DNA of 64,000 nucleotides from Bremerella sp. P1 (lineage in GTDB: Bacteria > Planctomycetota > Planctomycetia > Pirellulales > Pirellulaceae), in contig NZ_CP118164.1 of the NCBI RefSeq assembly GCF_028748185.1, positions 6,721,814 to 6,785,813 of the forward strand. Direction: 5' to 3'. The first letter of the stretch is position 1. Each line of letters starts with the position of its first letter. Of this stretch, positions 53,797-62,691 are shown piece by piece. The notes under the pieces were generated by a model that saw only the letters and a list, made by a program, of their open reading frames with translations, had not been told where the DNA came from and did not search any database. Made by a program: the position numbers and the translations under genes.

Positions 53797-54576
53797 ATGA
53801 CCCTGAATCCCTATTCGTTGCCGAACCCGAAAGATCACGATCGGTACTTTACCGATGACATTACCTTGCTACCCGTCGGTATCATTTGGCAAAGCCTGCA
53901 AGGGCAGTCGATATTTCTGCGAACGCTTTTTTTTGTGTACTTCGTCGTTCGCAAACTGTTTCGCCAGCGCATGCCGGCCAGCTATGGTACCCACTATCCG
54001 CCAACGCTGACGGAAACTACAGAAGAGCATCTGCCTGACGACGCACGACAAGCACTCACGGCCTTCGACCACCAGTGCCAGGCCGCTGGCATGGAGCACG
54101 TCGGATACTTTCTGCCAAGTTGGATCGGTGGAAAAAGCGGAGTAGTGTCGATATCGCTCGATCATCAGCGAATGGTTTGGTGTACCGCCAATTGGCTTGA
54201 AATTCGAGTTGGCCAGTACGGCAACGCGCGGGTTGTCTTCGCGTGTCACTCCGAAACGGCCGACGGTACCGAACTGCATACATCGGTCGAAACGGCCGAG
54301 CTTTGGATTCCCCAGATGATTCCGTCCAACGTCCAAATCGATCGCATTCCTCGTGGCTCAACCGTTGCCGACATCATCGAGCATCACCAGACGTCGGTCG
54401 CCGACCGAACGGACCTTGTCGCGTTTGATAACGACTCGCTAATCGCACACATTCAGCGGCGAAGCCTGGAGCTCATCGACTTCATGGTATCCAAGGGCTT
54501 TTATGTAGAACTGACGGCTGACGAGATCGACCGGCTGCGACGGACATCTGTTGGGGGCGCCAGCCAGCGGGTATGA
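53797..54576 (+). CDS. Hypothetical protein, membrane-anchored
   Basis: 259 residues from ATG 53797 (MTLNPYSLPNPKDHDRYFTDD). One hydrophobic segment at ~45-60 (LRTLFFVYFVVRKLF) and a soluble domain from ~85 on, with FDHQCQAAGMEHVGYFLPSWIGGKSGVVSISLD and LWIPQMIPSNVQIDRIPRG. The end contains a charged helical part (LIAHIQRRSLELIDFMVSKGFYVELTADEIDRL). It overlaps, by frame only, the sequence just upstream of the glutamine synthetase start. No family recognised. Confidence 0.65.
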   Translation: MTLNPYSLPNPKDHDRYFTDDITLLPVGIIWQSLQGQSIFLRTLFFVYFVVRKLFRQRMPASYGTHYPPTLTETTEEHLPDDARQALTAFDHQCQAAGMEHVGYFLPSWIGGKSGVVSISLDHQRMVWCTANWLEIRVGQYGNARVVFACHSETADGTELHTSVETAELWIPQMIPSNVQIDRIPRGSTVADIIEHHQTSVADRTDLVAFDNDSLIAHIQRRSLELIDFMVSKGFYVELTADEIDRLRRTSVGGASQRV

Positions 54577-54619
54577 TGCAGGCAGTTTGCCGCGACTCCC
54601 CCAATCGATTGAGGTGCAT

Positions 54620-55954
54620 ATGGAAGGCGATTTCCTCAATAGCCTGGACGACGATATTCGCTTCGTCCGCGTTCTCTGGACCGACAACGCCAACGTCATT
54701 CGCGGCAAGGCCATCCACCGGCGTGCACTAGCCAACTATGCCGAGCACGGCGTGGGGATCACGGCTGCCTCGCAGGCCATGCCGGCTATGTACGATGCAG
54801 TCATTCCTGAAACCGGTTTGGGACCGATTGGTGAGATCCGGCTTGTCCCTGACTTCGCCACGTTCACGCCGCTGCCCTATTCTCCCGGTCACGCCCGGGT
54901 GATGGGCGACCTATTGCTTGACGGCGAGCCCTGGCCGCTGTGCCCGCGTGGCTTTCTAAAGCGGATCGCCGACGATGTAGCAAGTGAAGGTCTCGAGGTT
55001 ATGGCAGGCTTCGAGAACGAATTCTTTCTCATGAAGCCAACGCCTGATGGTCGTATCGCACCGGCCGATGAAACCGTCTTCGCGGCGACGCTGTCGATGG
55101 ACCTGGCCTGCACAGTGATCGATAACATTGTCGAAGCGCTGCTGGATCAGAGCATCCCCGTCGAGTTGTATTACCCCGAGTCGGGTCCCGGTCAGCACGA
55201 GCTTTCCGCGACCTACACAACGCTCACGCAAGCAGCCGACTGGCAAGTCGTCTTTCGCGAGACGGTTCACGCAGTCGCTGCCCGGCATGACCTCAAGGCA
55301 AGTTTCCTGCCCAAGGTCTACCCCGACAAAGCGGGCTGCGGCTGCCACCTTCACCTGAGTCTTTGGAAGGACGGCAAGAACATCTTCCCCGATGCGTCCG
55401 GCCCCGGTGGACTATCGGATACGGCTCTCTCGTTTCTTGCCGGCGTGCTGGAGCACCTGCCGGCACTGGCGGCCATCGTCGCGCCGAGCCCGAATTCCTA
55501 TCGCCGACTCCAGCCGCATTACTGGAGCGGGGCGTATCGCTGTTGGGGATTGGACAACCGCGAGGCGGCCGTCCGCGTGCCGAGCAGTCCCACCGGCGAC
55601 GGTTCGACCCATTTCGAATTGAAAACGGTCGATGCGACTTCCAACCCCTACCTGGCGGCCGGCTGCGTCGTTGCCGCAGGGCTCGATGGGATTCGGCGGA
55701 AGTTGAAGCCGGCACCACCGGTCCAGGTCGATCCAGGATCCTTGTCCGACGCGGAGCGGGCCGAACGTAACATCGATGCGTTGCCGGCGAACCTAGGTGA
55801 TGCCATCAAGCAGCTGGCCGCCAACAAGGTGCTAACCGACGCACTTGGACCAGGCCTGGCGAAGTCGTTCCTGGCGGTTCGGCAAGCCGAGTGGGACGCG
55901 ATGAAGGACTTCCAACTCGAAGACGAAGTGAGCCTGCTACTGGAGCGGTACTGA
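54620..55954 (+). CDS. Glutamine synthetase-like protein (FluG/PuuA branch)
   Basis: 444 residues from ATG 54620; GAGGTG lies just before. GS fold with N-terminal beta-grasp (VRVLWTDNANVIRGKAIHR) and catalytic domain: VMAGFENEFFLMKP with the metal-binding Glu, ESGPGQHELSATY, KVYPDKAGCGCHLHLSLWKDG, ALAAIVAPSPNSYRRLQPHYWSGAYRCWGLDNREAAVRVP and FELKTVDATSNPYLAAGCVVAAGL. It lacks the adenylylation loop of GlnA type I. This branch includes gamma-glutamylpolyamine synthetases and the GS half of fungal FluG. The stop overlaps the ATG of the next gene (TGATG). Confidence 0.88.
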   Translation: MEGDFLNSLDDDIRFVRVLWTDNANVIRGKAIHRRALANYAEHGVGITAASQAMPAMYDAVIPETGLGPIGEIRLVPDFATFTPLPYSPGHARVMGDLLLDGEPWPLCPRGFLKRIADDVASEGLEVMAGFENEFFLMKPTPDGRIAPADETVFAATLSMDLACTVIDNIVEALLDQSIPVELYYPESGPGQHELSATYTTLTQAADWQVVFRETVHAVAARHDLKASFLPKVYPDKAGCGCHLHLSLWKDGKNIFPDASGPGGLSDTALSFLAGVLEHLPALAAIVAPSPNSYRRLQPHYWSGAYRCWGLDNREAAVRVPSSPTGDGSTHFELKTVDATSNPYLAAGCVVAAGLDGIRRKLKPAPPVQVDPGSLSDAERAERNIDALPANLGDAIKQLAANKVLTDALGPGLAKSFLAVRQAEWDAMKDFQLEDEVSLLLERY

Positions 55955-57078
55955 TGGACCTGACGGCGATCCCGGTTTTGGACCAGCACGCCCACAACCT
56001 CATCAAGCCTGAGGTAGCGAGCCGGACCCCATTCCGGGCTGCCTTCACCGAAGGTTACGACCCCGACGTTATCGCCCATCACGCTCAGCACACACTCTTC
56101 TACCGCCGCAGTATCCGCGAGATTGCCCAGTTGCTTGGCTGTGATCCCAACGAAGAGGCCGTTCTCGCACGGCGGGACGCGCTGGGGCTAGAGCAGTTAA
56201 CATCTCGGTGCTTCGAGGCCGCGAATCTGGAGGGGGTTCTGATCGACGATGGGCTGATGCCCGACGAAATCTTGCCGTTGGATTGGCACCGCCCGTTTGT
56301 GCCTGTTCATCGTCTGCTTCGCATTGAAACCCTGGCCGAAGAACTCGTCGGTGAAGCGGATTCGTTCGATGACTTCCTCGCCCAGTTCCGCGCAGCCATC
56401 GATCCACCGCCTGCGGAAGTGGTGGGCCTGAAAAGCATCATCGCCTATCGGACGGGCCTCGATGTTCGTCCGACTTCCATCGACGACGCACGGGCGAAGT
56501 TTGCCGCCTGGCAAGGCAGCAGTCAAACCCGTCGACCGCGACTGGTGGACAAGACACTGCTCGATTTTCTATTGCTGCAGGCGCTCGCAATTGCGAGTCG
56601 GCATCAGTTGCCGATTCAGCTGCACACGGGCTTCGGCGATCCCGATCTCGATCTGCGTCTGGCCAACCCATTGCACCTGCGTCCTTTGCTAGAGGATCGA
56701 CGATACCGCGGGGCACCGATCGTACTGCTTCATGCATCCTATCCCTTCGCGCGTGAGGCAGGCTTCCTAGCTTCCGTCTACCCCCATGTCTACGTCGACA
56801 TGGGGCTGGCGGTGCCGCTGCTGAGCGTGTCCGGCATGGGTCGTACCGTACGCGAACTGCTGGAGCTGGCCCCGTTTAGCAAGCTGATGTACTCCTCGGA
56901 TGCCCACCTGATACCCGAGCTGTACTATCTCGCAGCAAAGTGGGGACGAACTGTCCTCGGAGAGATCCTCGACCAGGCAGTGCGGGACACCGATCTGACA
57001 ACAGCGGAAGCGGATGAGGTCGCCGAGGCCGTCCTGCGGGGCAATGCTCGGAATCTGTACGGCCTGAGCAATTCTTGA
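55954..57078 (+). CDS. Amidohydrolase, FluG N-terminal-type
   Basis: 374 residues. ATG 55954 overlaps the GS stop. Metal-dependent hydrolase fold: VLDQHAHNLI near the N-terminus with the HxH site, RHQLPIQLHTGFGDPDLDL in the middle, VLLHASYPFAREAGFLASVYPHVYVDMGLA, and FSKLMYSSDAHLIPELYYLAAKWGR with the active-site Asp. In fungal FluG an equivalent amidohydrolase is fused in front of the GS-like half; here it is a separate gene behind it. Likely the two act in one pathway on a gamma-glutamyl or similar amide compound. Confidence 0.88.
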   Translation: MDLTAIPVLDQHAHNLIKPEVASRTPFRAAFTEGYDPDVIAHHAQHTLFYRRSIREIAQLLGCDPNEEAVLARRDALGLEQLTSRCFEAANLEGVLIDDGLMPDEILPLDWHRPFVPVHRLLRIETLAEELVGEADSFDDFLAQFRAAIDPPPAEVVGLKSIIAYRTGLDVRPTSIDDARAKFAAWQGSSQTRRPRLVDKTLLDFLLLQALAIASRHQLPIQLHTGFGDPDLDLRLANPLHLRPLLEDRRYRGAPIVLLHASYPFAREAGFLASVYPHVYVDMGLAVPLLSVSGMGRTVRELLELAPFSKLMYSSDAHLIPELYYLAAKWGRTVLGEILDQAVRDTDLTTAEADEVAEAVLRGNARNLYGLSNS

Positions 57079-57279
57079 GTGGGTCGGCTTGGCGCTTATC
57101 GCTTGAGCCGCCCCCTGAAATAGGTAGGTAAGGCAATCCATCACTACAACCACCCTAAGACCACCCATGCCCCCCTTATGGCCCAGCGACCCTTGTTATA
57201 TCGTGACCTCCTGATATAATTGATTGTCTGAGATTCCTCTCCTCTTCTTACACCTCATTTCTATTTTGGAGAACTTGGA

Positions 57280-58248
57280 ATGGTCCGCACTATTCGAAGA
57301 AGGGCATTCACACTCGTTGAATTGCTGGTCGTCATTGCCATCATTGGCGTTCTCATCGCTCTTTTGCTGCCGGCGGTGCAACAGGCTCGCGAAGCGGCTC
57401 GACGCATGCAGTGCACCAACAACCTCAAACAGTTGGCTCTATCGCTGCACAACTTTCACGATACCTACGGAAACTTTCCGGTCGGGGAGCAAGACGACGA
57501 CAATGGCCAATGGGGCTGGGGCGTTGCTGTTCTTCCATACATCGAACAGAACAATATCTACGATCTGTTGACCGCCGATACGGCTAACTTTCTGTACCCA
57601 ATTCCCGGAGGCGGCGACAATCCGTTTGGAACCACCGATGGCGGCAACAACAACGCCACGACCGTTCGGACGGCAGCTGGTGGTGGAGCAGCCACCAACG
57701 TGATCGACGCATTCGTTTGTCCCAGCGACATCTGGCCGGAACGAAATAGTGGTGGCTTTGGTAAGACGAACTATCTCGGCTGCATGGGTAGCGATACCAG
57801 CGGCGGCAACTGGGCGAGTTGGAGCAATCCCAACGGCGGCACGGAGAATGGCATTCTGCTACAGGCCAACAACAACAACAAAACTTGGGTGACCAACATG
57901 GCCGCGATCACTGACGGCACCAGCAACACGGTCGCCATCGGCGAAGCAACTCCAGACAACCAGGATTACACGATCGATCAGACTGCCCGAGTTCCGAACT
58001 GGGCTGGCGGCAACGCTGGTTACGCTGGCCAAGGACGTCAGCACAACTACCTTCGCATCATGGACCAAGCCTACCCGCTGAACTTGAAAGTCGGTTCCAA
58101 CGCCAATCGCTGCTTCGGCAGTCAGCATCCTGGCGGTGGGAACTTCGCTCTGTGCGATGGTTCGGTTCGCTTCCTGGCTGAAACGATGGACGGGCTCGCG
58201 TACCAAGCGTTGGGCACCCGAAACGGCGGTGAGGTCGTGAGCCCCTAG
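57280..58248 (+). CDS. DUF1559 protein with type IV pilin-like N-terminus
   Basis: 322 residues, with GGAG before the ATG. The prepilin peptidase site and N-terminal helix read [37 protein letters not shown], followed by [24 protein letters not shown], the DUF1559 signature. Inside are [30 protein letters not shown] and the C-terminal [22 protein letters not shown] (H-x-GGxNxxxxDGSVRF). The family is greatly expanded in planctomycetes, is processed like pseudopilins, and its function is not settled. It is followed by a lipoprotein gene, the usual partner. Confidence 0.95.
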   Translation: MVRTIRRRAFTLVELLVVIAIIGVLIALLLPAVQQAREAARRMQCTNNLKQLALSLHNFHDTYGNFPVGEQDDDNGQWGWGVAVLPYIEQNNIYDLLTADTANFLYPIPGGGDNPFGTTDGGNNNATTVRTAAGGGAATNVIDAFVCPSDIWPERNSGGFGKTNYLGCMGSDTSGGNWASWSNPNGGTENGILLQANNNNKTWVTNMAAITDGTSNTVAIGEATPDNQDYTIDQTARVPNWAGGNAGYAGQGRQHNYLRIMDQAYPLNLKVGSNANRCFGSQHPGGGNFALCDGSVRFLAETMDGLAYQALGTRNGGEVVSP

Positions 58249-58291
58249 TGGCTTCGACGATCCTCCTACGTCACTTCAAATGTTAATTGCA

Positions 58292-58323
58292 GTGCCGCTG
58301 CCGACTCGTTTTGGCAGTGGCAC
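58292..58323 (+). terminator. Hairpin between DUF1559 and lipoprotein genes
   Basis: GTGCCGCTGCC and GGCAGTGGCAC pair with one G:U-type change around a 10-base loop and are followed by CTTTTCC. The arms match the GTGCCACTGCC repeat family, so a dispersed repeat may have been reused as a terminator. Confidence 0.65.
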
Positions 58324-58414
58324 CTTTTCCACGCGAATACATCGAACTTTTCATCATTCTACGAGCGGAACGGCGAACTCGATTCGCCATTCATCTACGG
58401 AAACGAGGCTAATC

Positions 58415-58840
58415 ATGAAAGACCGCCGTTTTCGATTGGGCCAGTGGTTTAGCGCCGTCTTGGTCCTATCACTACCGCTACTGGTCGTCGGCTGCACAGC
58501 CAACACAGGCATCGAACTCAAGGGGCATGTGAAAACATCCACCGGAGAGCCGGTTAAAGGGGGAACGCTAGTCTTCTCGCCGATTGGTGACGGGGGTGGC
58601 AAAGCGGCGAGTGCTGAAGTCCAGCAAGATGGCAACTACGCGGTATCGCCCGGCATCACCACCGGTAAGTACCGAATTGTCTATTCGCCGCCGGAGCCGG
58701 AACTGACCGAAGAGCAGCGGCACGACCCGACGTACACCGCACCGAAGCCGCCGTACATGGGCATGATCCCCAAAACGGATCAAGCGGAAATCAACGCGCA
58801 AACTACGACGATCGACGTCGAGCTTGTAAAAAGGCGTTAG
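58415..58840 (+). CDS. Small lipoprotein, carboxypeptidase-regulatory-like fold
   Basis: 141 residues from ATG 58415 with GAGG upstream. The signal peptide ends in a lipobox (LPLLVVGC, Cys27). The mature domain has the transthyretin-like/carboxypeptidase regulatory pattern: IELKGHVKTSTGEPVKGGTLVFSPIG, VQQDGNYAVSPGITTGKYRIVYSP. The pair of DUF1559 protein and this kind of lipoprotein recurs in planctomycete genomes. Probably anchored to a membrane and facing the periplasm. Confidence 0.9.
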   Translation: MKDRRFRLGQWFSAVLVLSLPLLVVGCTANTGIELKGHVKTSTGEPVKGGTLVFSPIGDGGGKAASAEVQQDGNYAVSPGITTGKYRIVYSPPEPELTEEQRHDPTYTAPKPPYMGMIPKTDQAEINAQTTTIDVELVKRR

Positions 58841-59152
58841 ATCACTAGGAGAAACGCTGGGGCTGAAAGTATTGCGTTTTCAGTCCTGACGGAATTCACT
58901 CGATCGCCCCCGTCGATTGGATCTTTGAACTGATCACCAGCAAGCAACGCCCGCTCAACTGTGTGTTGACCTACAACATGGTAGAAGCCGGCCGCCTCCC
59001 GCCATCTCGGCCCAGTGCGTATCGGCGAATCGGATAGCAGGTCACTCTATCGCTTTCGATATGCCGGCAAGCAGTCCGACTCTTGTTGGATGAGCGAACC
59101 TCTAGCATCAACGCGTGTCTCTTGAGAAATTGCCCTGCCTACGAGCCCTCTC
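58841..59152. other. Intergenic region, nothing recognised
   Basis: 312 bases. No repeat and no convincing short gene. Confidence 0.4.
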
Positions 59153-59746
59153 ATGACACAAGAACGCGAAATACGCGCTCAATACGATCGCGACACCATC
59201 GTCATCTATCAGGCGTACTCGCCGCAGATCGCTGATCCAGCGATTGCCCAGCAGCGATTTGTGCCGCCATTTTCATTCCACCGGATGACTTGGATTAAGC
59301 CGTCCTTTCTTTGGTTGATGCATCGCAGTAACTGGGGGCAAAAGAGCAATCAGCAACGTACGCTGGCTGTCCATATCTCACGCGCCGGATGGGACAAGGC
59401 ATTGTCTTTGGGCGTACTCACCCACCCGGAGCCATCGATCTATCCAAACCCAGACCAGTGGAATACGGAGTTCCAGGAAGCGGCCGTCCATATCCAATGG
59501 GACACAGAGCGATCCCTGCGCGGGGCTGCCCAGAATCATTTCAGTATTCAGGTTGGTATCAGTCGCCACTTGATCGGCGAGTTTGTCGACCAATGGATCG
59601 TCAAGATCGTGGACTTTTCACCAACTGTTGCCAAGATTCGCGATTGCCTAAAATCAGGCAAAGAGAAGCACGCCAAAAGACTGCTTCCGCAGGAGCGGGT
59701 TTACCCGGTTGATCCCGCGGTTGCCAAGCGGATCCACATGGCGTAG
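59153..59746 (+). CDS. DUF4291 family protein
   Basis: 197 residues, cytoplasmic. Family signatures: [26 protein letters not shown] near the N-terminus, [23 protein letters not shown], then [34 protein letters not shown], and the end [20 protein letters not shown]. Homologues occur in bacteria and eukaryotes. The biochemical function is unknown to me. No operon partner. Confidence 0.9.
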   Translation: MTQEREIRAQYDRDTIVIYQAYSPQIADPAIAQQRFVPPFSFHRMTWIKPSFLWLMHRSNWGQKSNQQRTLAVHISRAGWDKALSLGVLTHPEPSIYPNPDQWNTEFQEAAVHIQWDTERSLRGAAQNHFSIQVGISRHLIGEFVDQWIVKIVDFSPTVAKIRDCLKSGKEKHAKRLLPQERVYPVDPAVAKRIHMA

Positions 59747-59792
59747 CACGGCCGAAAGCTCGTCGACAACTCCGAAGGAAGGGTTCCCTACC

Positions 59793-60272
59793 ATGTCACG
59801 AATCGCTCGCATCCTCTTAGGCATCGTTGTCCTTTTCGTTATTCCTGCCAGTGTTGCTTGGGCGTTGGGATTTGAACTGGGTCAGTCGAAAGATGAGCTC
59901 AAGCTCAAGTACGACGTTTCGATCTACGACCACGATACCGGACGCGTGACGGTGAAGTTCACGCTCGAAGATGAAGGGCGGCTCAAGCCCATCTCGTCCA
60001 TTGATTTTCACATCCCGAGCGATGAAAAACATGACAGTGGTGGATACAAATCCGATCTCACCCTTTCCATGTCTACTCGAAATGAAGAAACCAAGCAGGT
60101 TGCGCGGATCCACATCCGCAAGGACTGGGCCGCACGAGCCGAAATCCAGATCAAGACCAGCCACCTCGACGGCAAACAGGAACCACTAACCTGGTACTAC
60201 CACGCGATACCGCTCAAAGAGCTTGTCGCCAAGGCGAAACCCCACGAAACGGTCCACTTGGATTCTCCTTGA
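59793..60272 (+). CDS. Small exported protein of unknown function
   Basis: 159 residues. ATG 59793 has GGAAGGG ten bases before it. Signal peptide (RIARILLGIVVLFVIPASVAWA) followed by a compact beta-rich domain (YDVSIYDHDTGRVTVKFTLEDEGRL, KSDLTLSMSTRNEETKQVARIHIRKDW, EIQIKTSHLDGKQEPLTWYYHAIPL). No Cys in the mature part. No family recognised. Confidence 0.75.
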   Translation: MSRIARILLGIVVLFVIPASVAWALGFELGQSKDELKLKYDVSIYDHDTGRVTVKFTLEDEGRLKPISSIDFHIPSDEKHDSGGYKSDLTLSMSTRNEETKQVARIHIRKDWAARAEIQIKTSHLDGKQEPLTWYYHAIPLKELVAKAKPHETVHLDSP

Positions 60273-60322
60273 GGACCTAATCGCGGCACCGTACTTCTAA
60301 GATAGCCACAAAGCGAGTGTCG

Positions 60323-62521
60323 TTAGTCCACCCATCCCAGCACGTTCCGCAGCACTGACCAGCGAGGCTGTCGGGGTCGCTTTTCCTCGCCCAGAATCCA
60401 GTAGTCGTACAGCAGCTGATACGTTCCATCGGCGCGTTTGAGTCGCAGCCAGTCTTCCAGGAACTGGTCGAACTCGGTGTCGTTATTGCTCAGGTAATAC
60501 AGGGGCACCCGGTTGCGGCCATTCAGCGGATTGGTCACGGCAAAATGAGGATAAAGCAAGGTCCAGGTCGAGCCTGACTCGGCGCTGATGACCAGTGCGT
60601 CGACCTCCTTGTACCGACCATCGAAGTACTCGTTCACCGTCTCGATTTCGACGACCTCGATGTTCTTGGGAAAGTCTTTCTTGGCCAGCTCCGCGAAGTA
60701 GCTATTCTTGACGGCGGCCAGCGTTACCTTGGGCATCTTGAGCATTGTTTCCACGTCGCGGAATTGACGCTCCCGGTGATCCGGCACCACCAGCGACATC
60801 GTCACCTCCATGTAGGGATCGCTCTCAGGAAAGTAGATCGCCTTGGTGACACTTCCCTCGACGGCCGACATAGCGAGATCGAAATGATCGCTGCGCAGTT
60901 GTTCCAGCACGTTACTTCGATCGATCGGGACAAACTCGATATCGACATCCAGATCTCTGGCCAGGATGTAGGCCATTTGAATATCGAAACCGATCAGTTC
61001 CCGTTCACCGTTGAAGTAGGCGAACGGCATCCGGTCGGGGCTGAAGCCGACGCGGAGGATCCCCCGCTCTTGAATGCGTTCGATCCGCGTTTGCCCCGGC
61101 TTGATCGGCTGAGGATTTGGCTCAGAGGTTTCCAGAATCGTATGCTTCGTCGCCTCGAACGTATCGGTGCGCCGAATCGGAACCATCGTACGCTCGGTAA
61201 GCAGGTCTTCGCGCGAGTAGTGATCCTGAAACTCGGCAATTAAGTAGCTGCGTGTCCCGATCGAAGTCACCAAGAGCAGCAACAGCGAACCGACAAAACC
61301 AATGACCATTTTCGTGGGCTTGAAGCGGGTTGTCCCACTGAGCACACAAAAAGTCAGCAGGGTGAACGAGATCAAGTGCATCGTTTTCATCAGGTCGCCA
61401 AACCGCGCGGCCGCCACCCCTGAGATCAGATACAAATTGAACAGGTCGCTGGGCAACTCGGCCAGGTTCAACATCAAGGGAATGGTCACCACCGGCTTAC
61501 CAAACGCCCCCAGAAAGCCGACGCCCATCAGCGGCGGATACTTGTCGAGCGAAATCGCGGTACCAGAAAACCAGGCCGCAAACGGAATGAACACCAAGGC
61601 CACAATTCGCCCGATATCTGGCATGGGATACGCTAGCGGCACCAAAGACTCGGGCTTGTTTCCGTGCTGATTGTCGCCCAGGCCTGTCTCCGCTTGCAGC
61701 CGCTTCACGCTTTCGATGATCATCGGCAGAACGACAAACGAATTGCCGATCACGAAGGCCGTGATCAGTGGGTCACGCGAAGCCCGGAGAATATCCCAGT
61801 AGCCCAGCGGTGTGAACGCCGCCACAAACGCCGGCAATACGACCAATGCGATGATGACCGCCGGCAGGCAGTACGCCAGCAGGTAGCCTTGCAGCAAGCT
61901 CAACTGCCCCAGCTCAATCGTGCCGGCCGTATGGGCAGCAATGGCGAACAGGCCGATCGGTGTCAGCTGAACCACCATGCGGTTCACCTTCGACAGCGCA
62001 TCGATCAACACCTGTAAAGGTTCCAGCAACTTCTCTTTGCCCGGCAGCTTCATCAACGCGAATCCGAGCCCAATCGCAAAGACCACTACCGCCGGGACCG
62101 CATTTTCCGCGAGCGACTCGAACGGATTCGAGGGGATGAACAAACTCTTCCAATCGTATGCCGGCGGGGGATCGGTGAAGCGGCTGCTATAAAACGAACC
62201 GGTTTCCCAGCGAGGAAACGCCAAAGCACTGACGGCCAGCGTCACCAAGCCAATCACCCACAGCACCAACAAGACCAAGAAGCTGATCCGCAACAGCCGA
62301 ATACCGGACTCCCGCGTCAGTTGACCGATGTTGGTCATCAGCGAGACCAACACGTACGGCAAGACGGCCATCTGCAACAGGCCGACATACACATCACTGA
62401 CCCAGCGAATCGACTCGGCGTACTCACCGAGAAACAGGCCGCAACCGATCCCCAACACCAGGGAAATCAAGACCCAAGTGGAGAAGCTAGGGTGTCGCTT
62501 GCGAGAAGTGGAATCTGCCAT
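60323..62521 (-). CDS. Dicarboxylate/amino acid:cation symporter fused to a solute-binding domain
   Basis: 732 residues from ATG 62521 (GTG 62551 is possible). Residues ~15-430 form the SDF symporter: VLISLVLGIGCGLFLGEY, LLQMAVLPYVLVSLM, VFAIGLGFAL, SFVVLPMIIESV with the hairpin region, and GVGFLGAFGKPVVTIPLMLNLAELPSDLFNLYLISGV. After a further helix near 430, residues ~480-720 form an SBP_bac_3 domain (GILRVGFSPDRMPFAYFNGERELIGFDIQMAYILARDLDVDIEFVPID, HFDLAMSAVEGS, YFPESDPYMEVTMSLV). The usual order is a separate binding protein; here a periplasmic receptor is attached to a secondary transporter. The substrate is probably an amino acid or dicarboxylate. Confidence 0.9.
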   Translation of the reverse strand: MADSTSRKRHPSFSTWVLISLVLGIGCGLFLGEYAESIRWVSDVYVGLLQMAVLPYVLVSLMTNIGQLTRESGIRLLRISFLVLLVLWVIGLVTLAVSALAFPRWETGSFYSSRFTDPPPAYDWKSLFIPSNPFESLAENAVPAVVVFAIGLGFALMKLPGKEKLLEPLQVLIDALSKVNRMVVQLTPIGLFAIAAHTAGTIELGQLSLLQGYLLAYCLPAVIIALVVLPAFVAAFTPLGYWDILRASRDPLITAFVIGNSFVVLPMIIESVKRLQAETGLGDNQHGNKPESLVPLAYPMPDIGRIVALVFIPFAAWFSGTAISLDKYPPLMGVGFLGAFGKPVVTIPLMLNLAELPSDLFNLYLISGVAAARFGDLMKTMHLISFTLLTFCVLSGTTRFKPTKMVIGFVGSLLLLLVTSIGTRSYLIAEFQDHYSREDLLTERTMVPIRRTDTFEATKHTILETSEPNPQPIKPGQTRIERIQERGILRVGFSPDRMPFAYFNGERELIGFDIQMAYILARDLDVDIEFVPIDRSNVLEQLRSDHFDLAMSAVEGSVTKAIYFPESDPYMEVTMSLVVPDHRERQFRDVETMLKMPKVTLAAVKNSYFAELAKKDFPKNIEVVEIETVNEYFDGRYKEVDALVISAESGSTWTLLYPHFAVTNPLNGRNRVPLYYLSNNDTEFDQFLEDWLRLKRADGTYQLLYDYWILGEEKRPRQPRWSVLRNVLGWVD

Positions 62522-62691
62522 CGAACGCGGGGCCAGATAGAAGAGAAGCACATGATCAAGTCAAAGATGTCTCTCAAACGTAGTCCATGCGACTGCTGAA
62601 TTCAATCAGCAGCGATTCCCAAGCCGACGTTTCGACGCCTGCCGTGCAAAAACTTCACAATGGGAACTCTCGGCCAATGTTATCGATTCCG

